Both the position numbers and the translations under genes were made by a program. 64,000 nucleotides of DNA. Origin: Panopea generosa. Its lineage: Eukaryota; Mollusca; Bivalvia; Adapedonta; Hiatellidae. The stretch is taken from positions 14,210,086 to 14,274,085 of the forward strand of contig CM055902.1 in the NCBI GenBank assembly GCA_029582155.1, in the 5' to 3' direction. This document shows positions 22,801 to 30,124 of the stretch, in pieces. Numbering within the stretch: position 1 is the stretch's first letter; each line of letters begins with the position of its first letter. Under the pieces are notes generated by a model. It was given only the letters and a program-made list of their open reading frames with translations, made no database searches and was not told the DNA's origin.

Positions 22801-23647
22801 TTTACCCAATATCATTAATATTATATTTCAAAATTTCTAAATATACAATGGATTGTCTGTATTTTCTACCATATTAGTTTATGGTGAAGCGCGTGACCCG
22901 GTGAAACAACACCTGATTGCAGATCCGGGGTCGTGCATTTAATCCTCCGTATCTGCTATGTGTGGTGACTTGAAGCAGGCTACTTTTTTTATATTCTTAA
23001 TACTGGTTCCACACAGGAAGACTTATACCGTGACTTGACAAAGAAGTAAAACCTTGTTTCACAATAAATGTATAATAAATACGTTTAAATTCTTGGTTTG
23101 TGCATGTATTTTATTAAAATATGTCTATATTAATAATATGTATGACTTGCATGTTATATTCACTAGCATTGGTTAACGTATTAAATAAAAAACTATGTCT
23201 CTTATAAATCATTCTTATATGTGTCCATCACACTTTTGTTTGATTTAATTATTTGTTTATGCGTTTGGTTTTGTATGCAATAAACTTTTTCTAGATAACA
23301 GATTTCTTTGGTGTATGTAAACCGACTACAACTTAAGTTTCTTTAATCAGATATCATATTTTAACAATGGATTGCATCTATAAAGTTTACTTATTGCATC
23401 GAACTGACTGAAGAATTTGCAAAAAGTAAGAACAGTTTAGAAAAATGGTGTCCATAATGATATAATAATTATACAAGTTTTTAGTATTTATATTTAAATA
23501 ATAGTTTTACATTGATGGTATTTCTTGTATATGTGTATTGATATATAATTTCCTTCAGTTCCTGATAATTCTGCTGGCAAGATAACGATGATTGTAGTAA
23601 CGATGTTGATGGCAGTCCTGACAAACATCATAATACAGATGTTTTGA
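275..23647 (+). CDS. Gene 1: multi-EGF, probably GPI-anchored secreted protein (5' partial)
   Basis: Spliced model: 275-385, 2047-2169, 3029-3139, 4478-4588, 15809-15919, 17589-17711, 18571-18681, 20019-20129, 21618-21731, 22558-22683, 23559-23647. Each internal exon has an AG acceptor and GT donor, a length divisible by three and phase 1 at both ends, so the joined frame is open to TGA at 23647. The product is a row of six-cysteine modules followed by a short hydrophobic tail. It should be exported and displayed on the cell surface, but ligand and process are unknown. Start codon and signal peptide lie left of the window. The three-exon unit is tandemly duplicated, with a foreign 10.3-kb block between the fourth and fifth exons. 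Whether one transcript uses every copy cannot be judged from DNA, and assembly duplication is possible. Confidence 0.7.
560..850 (+). repeat. MITE-like interspersed repeat, copy in unit A
   Basis: Contains CTACTCAT.AAAGCTATCA, then GTAGCTAGG.GCGCTCGCCG and TATTCACAAATAATTATCTC near the right end. The same order recurs at 48515-48860, 53595-54005 and, inverted, 44515-44740. Here the left terminus is eroded. It was copied with the 4.2-kb unit (4763-5053, 16094-16384, 20304-20594). No coding capacity. Confidence 0.6.
1281..1329. repeat. (CT)n microsatellite, unit A
   Basis: About 24 CT dinucleotides. The copy in unit C (16815-16871) is 8 bp longer; this and a 1-bp A-tract change are the only length differences I found between A and C. 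It sits where the otherwise homologous sequence at 21300 continues into an EGF exon. Confidence 0.95.
1590..2000 (+). pseudogene. Transposon-like coding relic, unit A
   Basis: A block of about 400 bp that also occurs at 17132-17542 and, in the opposite orientation, at 61345-61760. Conceptual translation of all copies shares short motifs such as IVKNEGCPQ and FRTI, broken by stops and frameshifts. The opposite orientation at the third site points to a dispersed element rather than an ancestral part of the EGF gene. I do not recognise the family. It ends about 45 bp before the acceptor of exon A2. Confidence 0.45.
2047..2169 (+). CDS. Six-cysteine EGF-like exon A2 (gene 1, unit A)
   Basis: Acceptor ACGCAG ends at 2046 and donor GTAGTA starts at 2170. 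The 123-nt phase 1-1 exon gives 41 residues with cysteines spaced C-x5-C-x7-C-x5-C-x-C-x10-C. The long second loop and last spacing differ from classical EGF and resemble EB-type or degenerate EGF modules. Relatives are 17589 (nearly identical) and 43117 in gene 2. The residue before the last cysteine is Pro here and Thr in unit C. Confidence 0.78.
2170..3028. other. Intron A2-A3 of gene 1
   Basis: AT-rich with no exon or mobile element recognised. The section 2570-2760 resembles 55112-55340 in gene 2, upstream of the EGF exon at 57968, so the two introns share an origin. Confidence 0.5.
3029..3139 (+). CDS. Calcium-binding EGF exon A3 (gene 1, unit A)
   Basis: Acceptor TTTAG ends at 3028 and the donor begins at 3140. 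The 111-nt phase 1-1 exon starts with a split Asp codon (G from the previous exon plus AC), giving DINEC at the start. Cysteines are spaced C-x4-C-x5-C-x8-C-x-C-x8-C, with N-S-D-G-S-Y before the fourth cysteine. This fits the calcium-binding EGF consensus D-x-D/N-E...D/N-x4-Y/F. The Asn in GTNC is Thr in unit C. Confidence 0.83.
3554..4012. repeat. Interspersed repeat near end of unit A
   Basis: Starts with a GAATGAATGAAT tract, then GGGTTTTACGGCGTACCGCC and a unique-looking body. Recurs only with the duplicated unit (19095-19553 in C). The short tetranucleotide tract beside a conserved head resembles SINE-like repeats of molluscs, but I cannot name the family. Open frames inside it look incidental. 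Confidence 0.4.
4204..5238 (+). repeat. 4.2-kb duplicated unit, truncated copy B
   Basis: Matches positions 1-1035 of copy A and stops at GAGGCATTTACCATT, after which sequence is unrelated. It retains exon B1 and the MITE-like repeat (4763-5053) but lacks the rest of the unit, about 3.17 kb with the second and third exons. Confidence 0.93.
4478..4588 (+). CDS. EGF-like exon B1 (gene 1, unit B)
   Basis: Same 111-nt sequence and splice sites as exon A1. The only nearby difference I saw is in the intron (CATTCAG instead of CATACAG). Splicing A3 to B1 keeps phase 1 and creates Thr at the junction. If B1 splices directly to C1, the protein carries two identical EGF domains in a row. Confidence 0.75.
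5398..7925. repeat. Palindrome array (AAGGATTAATCCTTGCC), about 31 copies
   Basis: The 14-bp perfect palindrome AAGGATTAATCCTT, usually followed by GCC, recurs about 31 times at irregular 60-120-bp spacing. Intervening sequence is related from copy to copy (AACCCTTCTCTGGGAGAC before, ATAAAACACAAAATATG after), so this is a degenerate satellite of about 75-80-bp units in which the palindrome is the best conserved part. Central copies (6480-7600) are most regular and the edges are decayed. Unlike CRISPR arrays, spacers are not unique. Confidence 0.88.
8287..8610 (-). CDS. Possible terminal exon of a membrane protein (unrecognised)
   Basis: On the minus strand an acceptor (TTTTAG, intron side) precedes an open frame from 8610 to a TGA at 8287-8289. 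It encodes about 107 residues. A hydrophilic start with QERGDPS is followed by long hydrophobic stretches (around residues 40-70 and 75-90) that could be two membrane segments. No family recognised. It lies downstream of the DUF7869-like gene on the same strand and could be a later exon of it or a separate gene. The family I compare that gene with does not normally end in membrane segments. Confidence 0.25.
   Translation of the reverse strand, partial: EVQQKPQERGDPSICIFGASVLTLYNTDEKRHIWFLILWCFLANAVLCIFMALFYIFITFLQILDGLVLLLQFIESVWLQIIITHIGRNRVYTDIQSILPVLYSHQV
9779..10378 (-). CDS. DUF7869-like gene, large exon with GHTHEDVD
   Basis: Acceptor TTTCAG; reading continues in phase 0 from the previous exon (IFNE to [16 protein letters not shown]). 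About 200 codons to a good donor (CAG, then GTAACT) at 9778. If that donor is not used, the frame continues to a stop at 9677, adding about 34 residues including [10 protein letters not shown]. After the GHTHEDVD motif the sequence is charged and low in recognisable motifs. A possible further exon lies near 9060-9260 on the same strand, but its borders are unclear. Confidence 0.78.
9779..14768 (-). CDS. DUF7869-like gene, six recognised exons
   Basis: Minus-strand exons in transcript order: 14768-14614, 14456-14365, 13644-13604, 12714-12556, 11698-11582, 10378-9779. All junctions have AG/GT sites (the first donor, GTTTAC, is weak) and matching phases (2, 1, 0, 0, 0), giving an open frame of about 388 codons. 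Motifs in order: [78 protein letters not shown]. From memory this series belongs to the DUF7869-type proteins common in invertebrate genomes, many in high copy. The conserved Asp/Glu/His residues suggest a metal-dependent RNase-H-like or transposase-derived fold, which is inference. The N-terminus is short for the family and the 3' end is uncertain. Introns carry SINE-like repeats. Confidence 0.7.
11582..11698 (-). CDS. DUF7869-like gene, exon with [11 protein letters not shown]
   Basis: 117 nt, phase 0 at both ends, acceptor TTTGCAG and donor GTCAGT. It encodes [18 protein letters not shown] then a helix-like [15 protein letters not shown]. The D-N-C-x3-E-N-K-N motif is a strong family signature with conserved acidic residues. 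Confidence 0.84.
12185..12420 (-). repeat. SINE-like repeat (TTAGGTTAAC / ATCAATCAAT family), copy 1
   Basis: Read on the minus strand it contains CACCACTGATTCAAGTGGG, GGTTAACCTTTCAAG and GTTAGGTTAAC, and ends in ATTC(T)ATCAATCAATT. The same order appears at 13165-13400 and 13990-14225 in the other orientation. The short tetranucleotide-like 3' tail is typical of retroposed elements. It lies in an intron of the DUF7869-like gene. Confidence 0.7.
12556..12714 (-). CDS. DUF7869-like gene, exon with [17 protein letters not shown]
   Basis: 159 nt, phase 0 at both ends, TTTCAG acceptor and GTAAGT donor. It encodes [10 protein letters not shown], then [20 protein letters not shown], the most recognisable core motif of the family. 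No stops or frameshifts. Confidence 0.82.
13165..13400 (+). repeat. SINE-like repeat (TTAGGTTAAC family), copy 2
   Basis: Inverted relative to copy 1, with the blocks TCACCGCTGATTCAAGTGGG, GTGGTTAGGTTA, GATGCTAAATATTCAATCAA. It lies in the intron between the 12556 and 13604 exons and diverges by point changes and small indels. Confidence 0.7.
13604..13644 (-). CDS. DUF7869-like gene, 41-nt exon ([10 protein letters not shown])
   Basis: A small exon with a TTATAG acceptor and GTATGT donor, 2 nt plus 13 codons. It completes the split Ser codon after GMDQ and reads [13 protein letters not shown]. Phase fits on both sides. Confidence 0.72.
13990..14225 (+). repeat. SINE-like repeat (TTAGGTTAAC family), copy 3
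   Basis: Same order of blocks as copy 2, with a small internal insertion (near 14055-14085), ending AAATATTTAATCAATCAATTCAATC. Intron of the DUF7869-like gene. Confidence 0.68.
14365..14456 (-). CDS. DUF7869-like gene, exon with LIIDGMDQ
   Basis: 92 nt, entering in phase 2 and leaving in phase 1, with acceptor TTTCAG and donor GTAAGT. It encodes [16 protein letters not shown] then LIIDGMDQ. This Asp-containing strand is the first of the conserved acidic motifs of the protein. Confidence 0.75.
14614..14768 (-). CDS. DUF7869-like gene, putative first exon
   Basis: ATG at 14768 opens 51 codons plus 2 nt. The donor after AG is GTTTAC, a weak match. Phase 2 fits the next exon exactly, joining RYSFLI-R to MERKYYY. 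The encoded stretch is Leu/Gln-rich and unremarkable. A truncated SINE-like repeat begins just upstream, so the true N-terminal exons may have been lost or lie elsewhere. Confidence 0.45.
14775..14960 (-). repeat. Truncated tRNA-SINE body
   Basis: Its reverse complement matches the 3' part of the SINE at 25575-25860 (shared GGGGTATCATACCATG-like and GTGTCA..ACAATGTGACT blocks). The tRNA-like head is missing. It lies at the 5' side of the DUF7869-like gene. Confidence 0.6.
15809..15919 (+). CDS. EGF-like exon C1 (gene 1, unit C)
   Basis: Identical in coding sequence to A1 and B1 as far as I can read, with the same acceptor and GTAAGT donor. Phase 1-1, 111 nt, six-cysteine EGF without calcium-binding residues. 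Confidence 0.8.
17589..17711 (+). CDS. Six-cysteine EGF-like exon C2 (gene 1, unit C)
   Basis: 123 nt, phase 1-1. Differs from A2 by one base that changes Pro to Thr just before the last cysteine (GTC versus GPC). Splice sites are unchanged. The Thr form is shared with the gene 2 relative at 43117 and is probably ancestral. Confidence 0.78.
18571..18681 (+). CDS. Calcium-binding EGF exon C3 (gene 1, unit C)
   Basis: 111 nt, phase 1-1, DINEC start and canonical EGF spacing as in A3. One base difference changes Asn to Thr before the last cysteine (GTTC versus GTNC). Confidence 0.82.
19745..20868 (+). repeat. 4.2-kb unit, diverged copy D
   Basis: Aligns to unit A from its first base but with many more substitutions than A, B and C show among themselves. 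Beyond about 20868 it holds roughly 310 bp that A and C lack, leading into the broken EGF exon at 21331. Copy D therefore looks like the older arrangement from which A and C were derived. Confidence 0.85.
20019..20129 (+). CDS. EGF-like exon D1 (gene 1, unit D)
   Basis: 111 nt, phase 1-1, same EGF pattern as A1 with Asp changed to Gly before the last cysteine (GDGC). The donor is GTAAGC, slightly different from the other copies. Confidence 0.8.
21331..21446 (+). pseudogene. Broken A1-type EGF exon (gene 1)
   Basis: A good acceptor (GTTACAG) precedes [16 protein letters not shown], a normal EGF start. Then the fourth and fifth cysteine codons have changed (TGT to GGT and TCT), the sixth is gone, no donor is found in place, and the frame ends in TGA at 21446. 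The upstream intron matches the A1 family. This exon cannot form an EGF fold and is probably skipped; splicing D1 to 21618 keeps the frame. Confidence 0.75.
21618..21731 (+). CDS. EGF exon (gene 1, DVDDC type)
   Basis: Acceptor ATTAG ends at 21617 and donor GTAATA begins at 21732. The 114-nt phase 1-1 exon encodes [15 protein letters not shown] and [13 protein letters not shown], with canonical EGF spacing. The calcium-site Glu is replaced by Asp, so calcium binding may be weak. Its nearest relatives are the A3 exons and 57968 in gene 2. Confidence 0.83.
22558..22683 (+). CDS. Six-cysteine exon before the tail (gene 1)
   Basis: The acceptor is a weak TTTTAAG ending at 22557, and the donor GTAAAT begins at 22684. 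The 126-nt phase 1-1 exon has cysteines C-x6-C-x9-C-x5-C-x-C-x10-C, ending [10 protein letters not shown]. The paralogue at 61116 in gene 2 has lost one cysteine and its GT donor. The extracellular role is structural and the ligand unknown. Confidence 0.75.
22880..23075 (+). repeat. Degenerate tRNA-type SINE, copy 1
   Basis: Contains a decayed tRNA-like head (GTGACCCGGTG...GATCCGGGGTCG), then CTATGTGTGGTGACTTGAAGC and TACTGGTTCCACACAGGAAGA. The same element lies at the same intron position in gene 2 (61945-62130), so it predates the duplication that gave two genes. Confidence 0.65.
23559..23647 (+). CDS. Terminal exon: GPI-anchor-like tail (gene 1)
   Basis: Acceptor TTCAG ends at 23558. The exon encodes V-PDNSAGK followed by about 20 hydrophobic residues ([17 protein letters not shown]) and a TGA stop at 23645-23647. 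Small residues followed by a hydrophobic end with no charged cytoplasmic tail is the usual layout of a GPI attachment signal. A short transmembrane tail is the alternative. Gene 2 has the same exon at 62614. Confidence 0.8.
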
Positions 23648-25434
23648 TATGATTCAATTTGACAAATACATTTTGTTGTTGTGCTGCTTTAAAAAAGTTT
23701 TTTTTTTATATATTGCTGATGCTAGCTATTGACAATGTTAATACTTAAACATTTCTTATTCTATATTTGAGTTTTCAATGTGAATGCCAAAACATGCTAA
23801 AAATGCACAAGTATATTTTCTGTTGAAGTATTGTGTTTTACATTACATCTACCGAAATGATTTGCTATTATAAATGTAAATTAATCAGAACTTCATTGTT
23901 TTTCCTTTATGTTTCTCGTAGTCGTTCGTTGGTAAGTTACATTGGAAGAAGACTGTAAATTGAAGACTTTTATAGAAAGAAAGTCATTCAAACTTGTATT
24001 AACGGCTATATTATATTCGCCTTTTTCACTGTTTGCTGTTAATTGTAAATACTTACAAATGTGTGTTCAACCATTATGATTGAGTTAACTGTATATTCAC
24101 CATATGTGTTTACCATGCGACATTGATCGTCAAATGTATATACTTTTAATCAAATAAGCAAGCATTGCTCGTTGTTTGTTATGATTTTATTGGTTGTTGA
24201 AATGTACATAAAACGAGAGATCTGGCAAGTATGCAGTCAAATATGAAACTGAATATTGCAATGATGAACAGGTCATGTAATTATATGGTTATCCTAATTA
24301 ATATTGCGAATATGAAACGGTCATAATTATATAATTATTTGGTTATCTAAATTCGTATTGCGATGTCGGTAGATGTCATATCATGATATGGTACATTGCG
24401 ATGACGAGTAGTAAAAGTCGTAGATGGATTCAGTTATGTAAAATGAACATTTTAAAGAGTAATATCGGACAATCTATGATAAATATACAGTTCAATCAAA
24501 ACGGTAAGACAATAGCCTTTTATCAGTTTAGGTTTCAGATAAATTAAAAATAAATTGACATTGCTGGTTTTATATTCCTGCAGAAAACCATATGAACATG
24601 GATAAATTCTCAGCTCGGACACATATTCTTTTTTAAATCTAAAATCAGACTTGTCTCGCAACACACAATATCGTTTCCTTGCAATTAGGCTTTCATTCAT
24701 TGCTATGGAAGGATGTTAATAATGTAAAAATAGTGTTTAAAGCGGCACAGCCAGTAATTTTATTCTTTCAAATCAATAAACAAATAGGTACAATCAATAT
24801 TTAGTATAAACTGTGACAGCCGGAACCATGTATGGTGCAAAATACATTTTACACATGTTTGAAATATTTCGATTGTTATAGATGAATATAAAGCCATAAG
24901 AACTCACGAAAATGTTTGTCATTCAAAACACGCTTCTTTTTTTATCAAAGTAATACTGGTTATGCCGCTTTGAATAACTTCAAGTTTGCTTCATGTTTGT
25001 TATCGATAATGTCTGCATAACAAAAATGTTTATGTGCGTTATATGTGTACTTTAAAATAAAAAAAAAATATATAAAATATTGTTTGTTAAATGTCATACT
25101 CAGAATTGTGCAGATATATCAATCTATTAAAATAACATGAATTCCACAAAAGTGCAAACAAAAGATCGGACATTGACTTTGATTTCACAGTAATTATTTT
25201 ACAAAGGAATATCCTCCGTAGTAGTTAAATGTGAAAATGTATGTCATATATATGACCGCTACAGCCAAGCACTGTAGTCAAAAATCGGCACTGCATTGCC
25301 TAATTATATCGCAGATATTAAGTAATGACAAAAAGGATAACTGAGTTGGAACGGTCAGTTGAAACCCGCTTACTAAAAAGCTTAAACTTGCTTTAAGAAT
25401 GTTTCCAGTCTCGCTCCTTTCTTCGACCTCTCAT
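23648..25434. other. 3' flank of gene 1 and intergenic DNA
   Basis: No gene seen. No canonical AATAAA in the first 600 bp; weaker variants such as CATAAA and AAATAAG occur. The stretch to about 24650 is homologous to 62703-63990 behind gene 2, so the duplication reached beyond the stop codon. Confidence 0.5.
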
Positions 25435-25444
25435 TATAAAAGGG
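25435..25444 (+). promoter_or_regulatory. TATA box (TATAAAAGGG)
   Basis: A perfect TATAAAAGGG. An initiator-like TTCACCC lies 23-29 bp downstream and a strong donor about 100 bp downstream. This is the best core-promoter candidate in the window and lies 1.8 kb behind gene 1, in the right place and orientation to start gene 2. Confidence 0.5.
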
Positions 25445-25460
25445 ACCTCTGTTTCGATTC

Positions 25461-25535
25461 ACCCTTTGACAATCTTTTTGAAGCACACATTAATGCACAG
25501 TTCGTACTTGCAAACATTGCTCAAGGAATATCACA
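25461..25535 (+). other. Putative first exon (5' UTR) of gene 2
   Basis: Bounded by the initiator-like start and the donor ACA, then GTAAGTG at 25536. It includes an ATG at 25493 that reads 14 codons and leaves in phase 1. The peptide is not a signal sequence, so this may be an upstream ORF or not translated. Linking this exon to gene 2 is inference from position. Confidence 0.35.
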
Positions 25536-25574
25536 GTAAGTGTAATTCAATATCAGAATAATTGAACCAACGTA

Positions 25575-25860
25575 CGGTTCCGCTAAACCGCTGTGGTATA
25601 GAGATAGAGCGTCCTTGCATACGGAAGGTCGTAGGTTCGATCCTGGTCGAATCTTAACACCTAATAATAATATTTAGAAACTGGTACTTGAAGCTTTCTC
25701 GCTTGGTGCTCGGCATTTTGAGGAAACATGATTGTGTAGTTTAAGGACTGTTAGGCCCGGTGTCAAGACAATGTGACTGTGTGGGGCATCATACCATGAG
25801 TTGGCGGCATAATACTCCAGCGTGGCAACGCTTAGAATACTGTCTCAGGTATACACTGTT
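25575..25860 (+). repeat. tRNA-derived SINE
   Basis: The head has box-A-like TGGTATAGAGATAGAGCG and box-B GGTTCGATCC at tRNA-like spacing, followed by a body with GTGTGGGGCATCATACCATG. A truncated inverted relative lies at 14775-14960. It lies downstream of the putative first exon of gene 2. Confidence 0.75.
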
Positions 25861-26869
25861 ACGATTTAACTGAACTATTGTTCACTATACAACACAATAC
25901 AACAGTGGTTTAGCCAAGATTAATTGTTTTAAGCGTTGCTTGGTCATGCACATATATTATCAAAACGAACAAGCAAGCTCTCTCATTTGATTTGCCGTTA
26001 TTTTAGAAAGGTGATACATGTAGTTATATAAATATGAATACCTTCAGTAAAAAAATGGCAGCTATATATAAATTTATATAAATTAAGACTATTTGGTTCA
26101 ATAAGTTGTCTTAATGATATGTTGTTGACAATTTTAGTAAACGAATACTAACTCGAGATATACCGTAGTTAATTCCAAAAACAAATCAATTTGGTAAGGG
26201 AGGTAAGTGAATAATGAGGCTATTACGGAATATATCACGATTATCGCTCTTGAATGAGGTTTTGACCTTTGTTACATGTAGGCCTTTGCTTTTTAATATA
26301 CAAGCAAAAGCAAAACGAATACAAAGTTGTATTGCAATTATTGGTTAATAATTCTAAGAAACAGTAAAAGGTGCGGTTCTGTTTTTTAAAGAAGTATCAA
26401 TGACATAATAATTGAAAGTTGTGTCTTTCCGTGTTTTTTTTTTGTTGGGGGGTTAATTTTTATTACCTGACAATGACATTTTTCTAAAGTAGAACGGTTA
26501 GTTGATCACGATATTCGTAATAATGTATCATTTCGACTGTTATTATAAATGTCTTACAAACAACGAAAAAACAAATCGAAAGAAGCGTAAAACACATACT
26601 TTAGTGCATATAAACTGTAACTGTTATAAAAGTATTATAATAATACATTACCGGTTAAGGTATAGCAAGTTGGTTTAAAATATACATATTTATACACACT
26701 TTTACATACGTTTTATTGCTCTTTATAACGTTTTTATCACCCCTATCGATAGAGTCAGCCACAATGGGCTGATGAGACATCTTTATGTTGTCTACAATTC
26801 TTGCTAGACGTCAAACTATAAGACATTCGATACCCTAAATTTAACTAGTGCTGCGCGCTCGACAGGCCG

Positions 26870-26975
26870 TATCATAAAAACAAGTTTAAGTGTGTTCACC
26901 AGGATTCTAACCTTCGACTTAACGCTTCCAAGGTACAGTCATTTACCACTAGACCACGAAAGACGGTGTCTTCCG
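26870..26975 (-). repeat. tRNA-like SINE head (minus strand)
   Basis: The reverse complement reads CGTGGTCTAGTGG (box A) and GGTTAGAATCC (box B) with tRNA-like spacing. The stem structure is too decayed for a working tRNA gene. Confidence 0.55.
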
Positions 26976-27182
26976 GATATATGCCCAACAGGAGATGTAA
27001 CATTCAAAAGACAAAACCTCCATACCAGCATAGGCATAATCATTAATTCAGACTAACTATAGTCAGTACACACAGAGGTAACGACAAAATAAGTGATCTC
27101 GTTGGAATTGTCAGTAGAAACCGACACTGACGGGCTGGTATAGAGTGCGCTATACCTCGTACCGCCACCGTCATAAAATAAG

Positions 27183-27350
27183 TAAACTAGTACGTGGTCC
27201 AGAGCACCGAACTGCTGATTGGAAGTTCGTGGGTTCAATCTTCCGCCACGGCTATGTGTGATGTCCTTGAGCAAGACACTTTTTCCGCATAGTACTGGTT
27301 CTACCTAGGGAGAGATCGAGCGTGTTTGTAAGTTGTAAGAACGTGTTGCT
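27183..27350 (+). repeat. tRNA-derived SINE, copy 2
   Basis: The head carries GGTTCAATC (box B) after GTGGTCCAGAGCACC. The body has TGTCCTTGAGCAAGACAC and TACTGGTTCTACCTAGG. Same family as 22880, 30125 and 61945. Confidence 0.75.
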
Positions 27351-28175
27351 TCACACTCAAAGTAATGAAAATACGGTTTAAAAAAGTTAATAAAAGTTCC
27401 ACTTTCTCACGATTCTGTCATATAGGGCGACTTGAACGTACACACGCAGATGGTGTAAAACGCAAAATAGGTTAATGTTGTTTCATGAAAAACAGAACAT
27501 AATGTCGTGGTAGCATATGTTGAACATAAAGTCGTTCACATGATCATACATACGAATTACATTTCATAATTGAAACAACAAGTAATGTATTGATACTATT
27601 TACTCCCCACCTTCAAAGTAATCTCCTTCATATTCACCTTTTCATAATTTTAATCACTTCCGTAATATGTCCATGTAGTTCATTTTGTGTATACCCATTT
27701 GACATTGAATAACAGCTGATCCACGTGCTTGTCGGGAAGGGTAGTGACGTTCAGATTAATGTTTCTTTGTGATGGCGTTAAACACCAATTTCAACAACGT
27801 AAATGTTATATATTGCATATCCAGTATGACTAGTGGCTAACGATATCAGAACTTTTTCACATATTTTTTCGACTGAGCTGGACTCGAACCTATAGTCTTG
27901 ACGTTGATATGTAAATGTTAATATGTGACTAATTCAGATTGCTGGTCGACGTTGAAGAACCTTTAGAATTGCATCTACAGAAAGTAACATACCCCATATT
28001 TTTCACCCTTTTGATAGCCGTGCGATTCATTCGCCTGTCTTTGATGGGTCATATTTTAGTGCTAATTCTTCTATTGGGCTCGACATTGTAAACCATATGT
28101 CTATTACTTCTACTACTATAAATATATATATATATATACTCTACAAAAAGTTTGCTTAGCACTAATATCTCTGAC

Positions 28176-28629
28176 GCGGCATTGACCAGAGAGGACTGGC
28201 GACCTGTCCTTTTTACAGATGAGTCCCGGTATTTCCTAGGCTATACAGACAGGCGTGCTTGGGTATGGAGATCAGCTAGGATGGATGTACAAACATTATT
28301 GTCCTTGGCCGGTGTACACTGAATGCCCAGTGGTTAAAAAGATGAGATTCTGGATACCCAGGTAAGAATGTATGCTGGTGTAGTTGGTGATTTGTTCATT
28401 CGAATAGACGTAAATGCCCGACCTCATGCTGCCCATGCTGTCCGAGATTACCTTCAGAGGGAAGGGATTACACGTCTGGATTGTCCTGCCCAATCCATCT
28501 GAGCTTGGTGCCATGCTGGTTCAAGAATGGAACAATATCCCACAATGGACCATCAGGAACCTGATAGGGAGCATGAGGAGGCGTTGCCAACCTGTAATTT
28601 ACAGCAACCGGTCACATACCCGATATTAA
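28176..28629 (+). pseudogene. Tc1-like (DD34E) transposase, degraded
   Basis: Translated pieces in three frames match the Tc1/mariner layout: REDWRPVLFTDESRYFL (first catalytic Asp) and WVWR, then NARPHAAHAVRDYLQ, then EEWNNIP-like QEWNNIPQWTIRNLIGSMRRR to a TAA at 28627-28629. The block with the third catalytic residue (normally DLNPIEHVWD) is deleted, and CPAQS runs straight into ELGAML. Stops and a frame change lie between the first two pieces. A dead fragment lacking its N-terminal DNA-binding part. Confidence 0.85.
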
Positions 28630-29154
28630 TCACATAACAGTTAGCTCCGTCAGCAGTTTGTCAAATTTAGAAATTTACCTATTTTATCAAAAATCTCTAT
28701 TGGTAATCTTACTCAAAATCTTAAAACAAACGTTAAAGACAAATAAAACTAACATTTTTGCCTACATCATAAAAGAGAATATAAAATGAAAAGTACAAAC
28801 AATTGTCATAACAATATTGCAACTATAACGTAAAACATGTACAGAGTATAGGACTGTATGTGGTCAAGACTACGATAAAAAGTCGCACGAATTTTTGCTG
28901 GAATTAGAGGGTGCCGATAAATAAATCTTAATGACTGTGATATTTCACAATTAACATGTTCACGGTTCATGATTATTGTTACGAATAACATTACTTATTA
29001 TCAAACTAAGTAGCATGCTATTATTGTTTGTCAAATACAAAAAAGTATACCAAACCTTTATTGACTTCATAAAACAAGCATGCATGAGTACAGCTAACTA
29101 ATATGAACGTTATCAACATGTTTTAATATGTTGCATAAAACTGGACCATATAAG

Positions 29155-29245
29155 CTCATTCGGTAGCTATCAATCCAGTGGTAGGGAGTTCGAATTCATG
29201 CCTGGCCACCAGTGGTCGGGAGTTCGAATTCATGCCTGGCCACAC
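29155..29245 (+). repeat. tRNA-like SINE head with 34-bp internal duplication
   Basis: CATTCGGTAGC resembles box A and GAGTTCGAATTC box B. The second half, AGTGGT.GGGAGTTCGAATT through CCTGGCCAC, is present twice in tandem. Confidence 0.55.
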
Positions 29246-29249
29246 CTAC

Positions 29250-29450
29250 GTAATGATTGATTTACGACATTATTTTTTATAAGCATTCGTCTCTGGTCAC
29301 TAATTCAATTGAGAAAGTTTTCAGTTCCTTGCGGATACGGTTGTGCTCGAATAATGTTTAACCTTCCAATTGCAAGATTCATTGAATGTGTGGTTAGGTT
29401 AAATGTAACTGTCCACCCGTTTGCAACCGAGGGCATACAATTAACGCTAA
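29250..29450 (+). repeat. SINE-like repeat (TTAGGTTAA family), diverged copy 4
   Basis: Recognised by CATTCGTCTCTGGTCACTAATTCAA, GTTTAACCTTCCAA and GTGTGGTTAGGTTAAA in the same order as 13165-13400. The 3' tail is degraded. Confidence 0.5.
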
Positions 29451-30124
29451 GAACTCAAACTAACAAAACTTATAATATCACTGGTTGAACATTACCCATT
29501 GGTGTATGATTCATTTCTGTTTAAGATTAGTAAATTAGATTACCTCGTTACACTGTAACTGTCACTGTCATGTTACAATTTACAGTTAATGTTACTGTAA
29601 CTAATGATAAAAACATTGCATGCGTTTTTATACATTCAATTCATTCTCTAGTTAGTATGGCAATGATAATTATATCTTATTCTGCTATCTGGTACTTAGA
29701 CAAAGTCACATTTTGTTATGATTACGGTTATGTTATTTTTCCTTTTTCTAAATATGTTAATCATGTCTGATTTTAAATAAGAATATCGTTAATGTCCGTA
29801 AGAATTCCGTATTCATTTTCGATTTCCGAACGTAAATTGTGATACTACTGTAACAGTTGATAAACCAATACCAATACATTTTATTTTTCAATCGAAATAA
29901 TATCTCACTCACGAATATATGCACGGCAAAGGCGTTAAAATGCTCAAACATTTTGGCGAAGATGAATGAGCGCCAGGTAAAACCTTACCTTGAATTAAAT
30001 ATAATTGCTTATGTATTTTACGTTATTTACGTAACGGAATTAATAGCATTAATAGTTCTATGACGGGCTGAAATCAGACATTTATTGCACCATTTCGTAA
30101 AGTATAAGAATCAAGAAGTGAAAA

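Noticed and set aside
25575-25650. A functional tRNA gene
   Set aside because: A/B boxes are present but acceptor and D stems do not pair well, and a SINE body follows directly.
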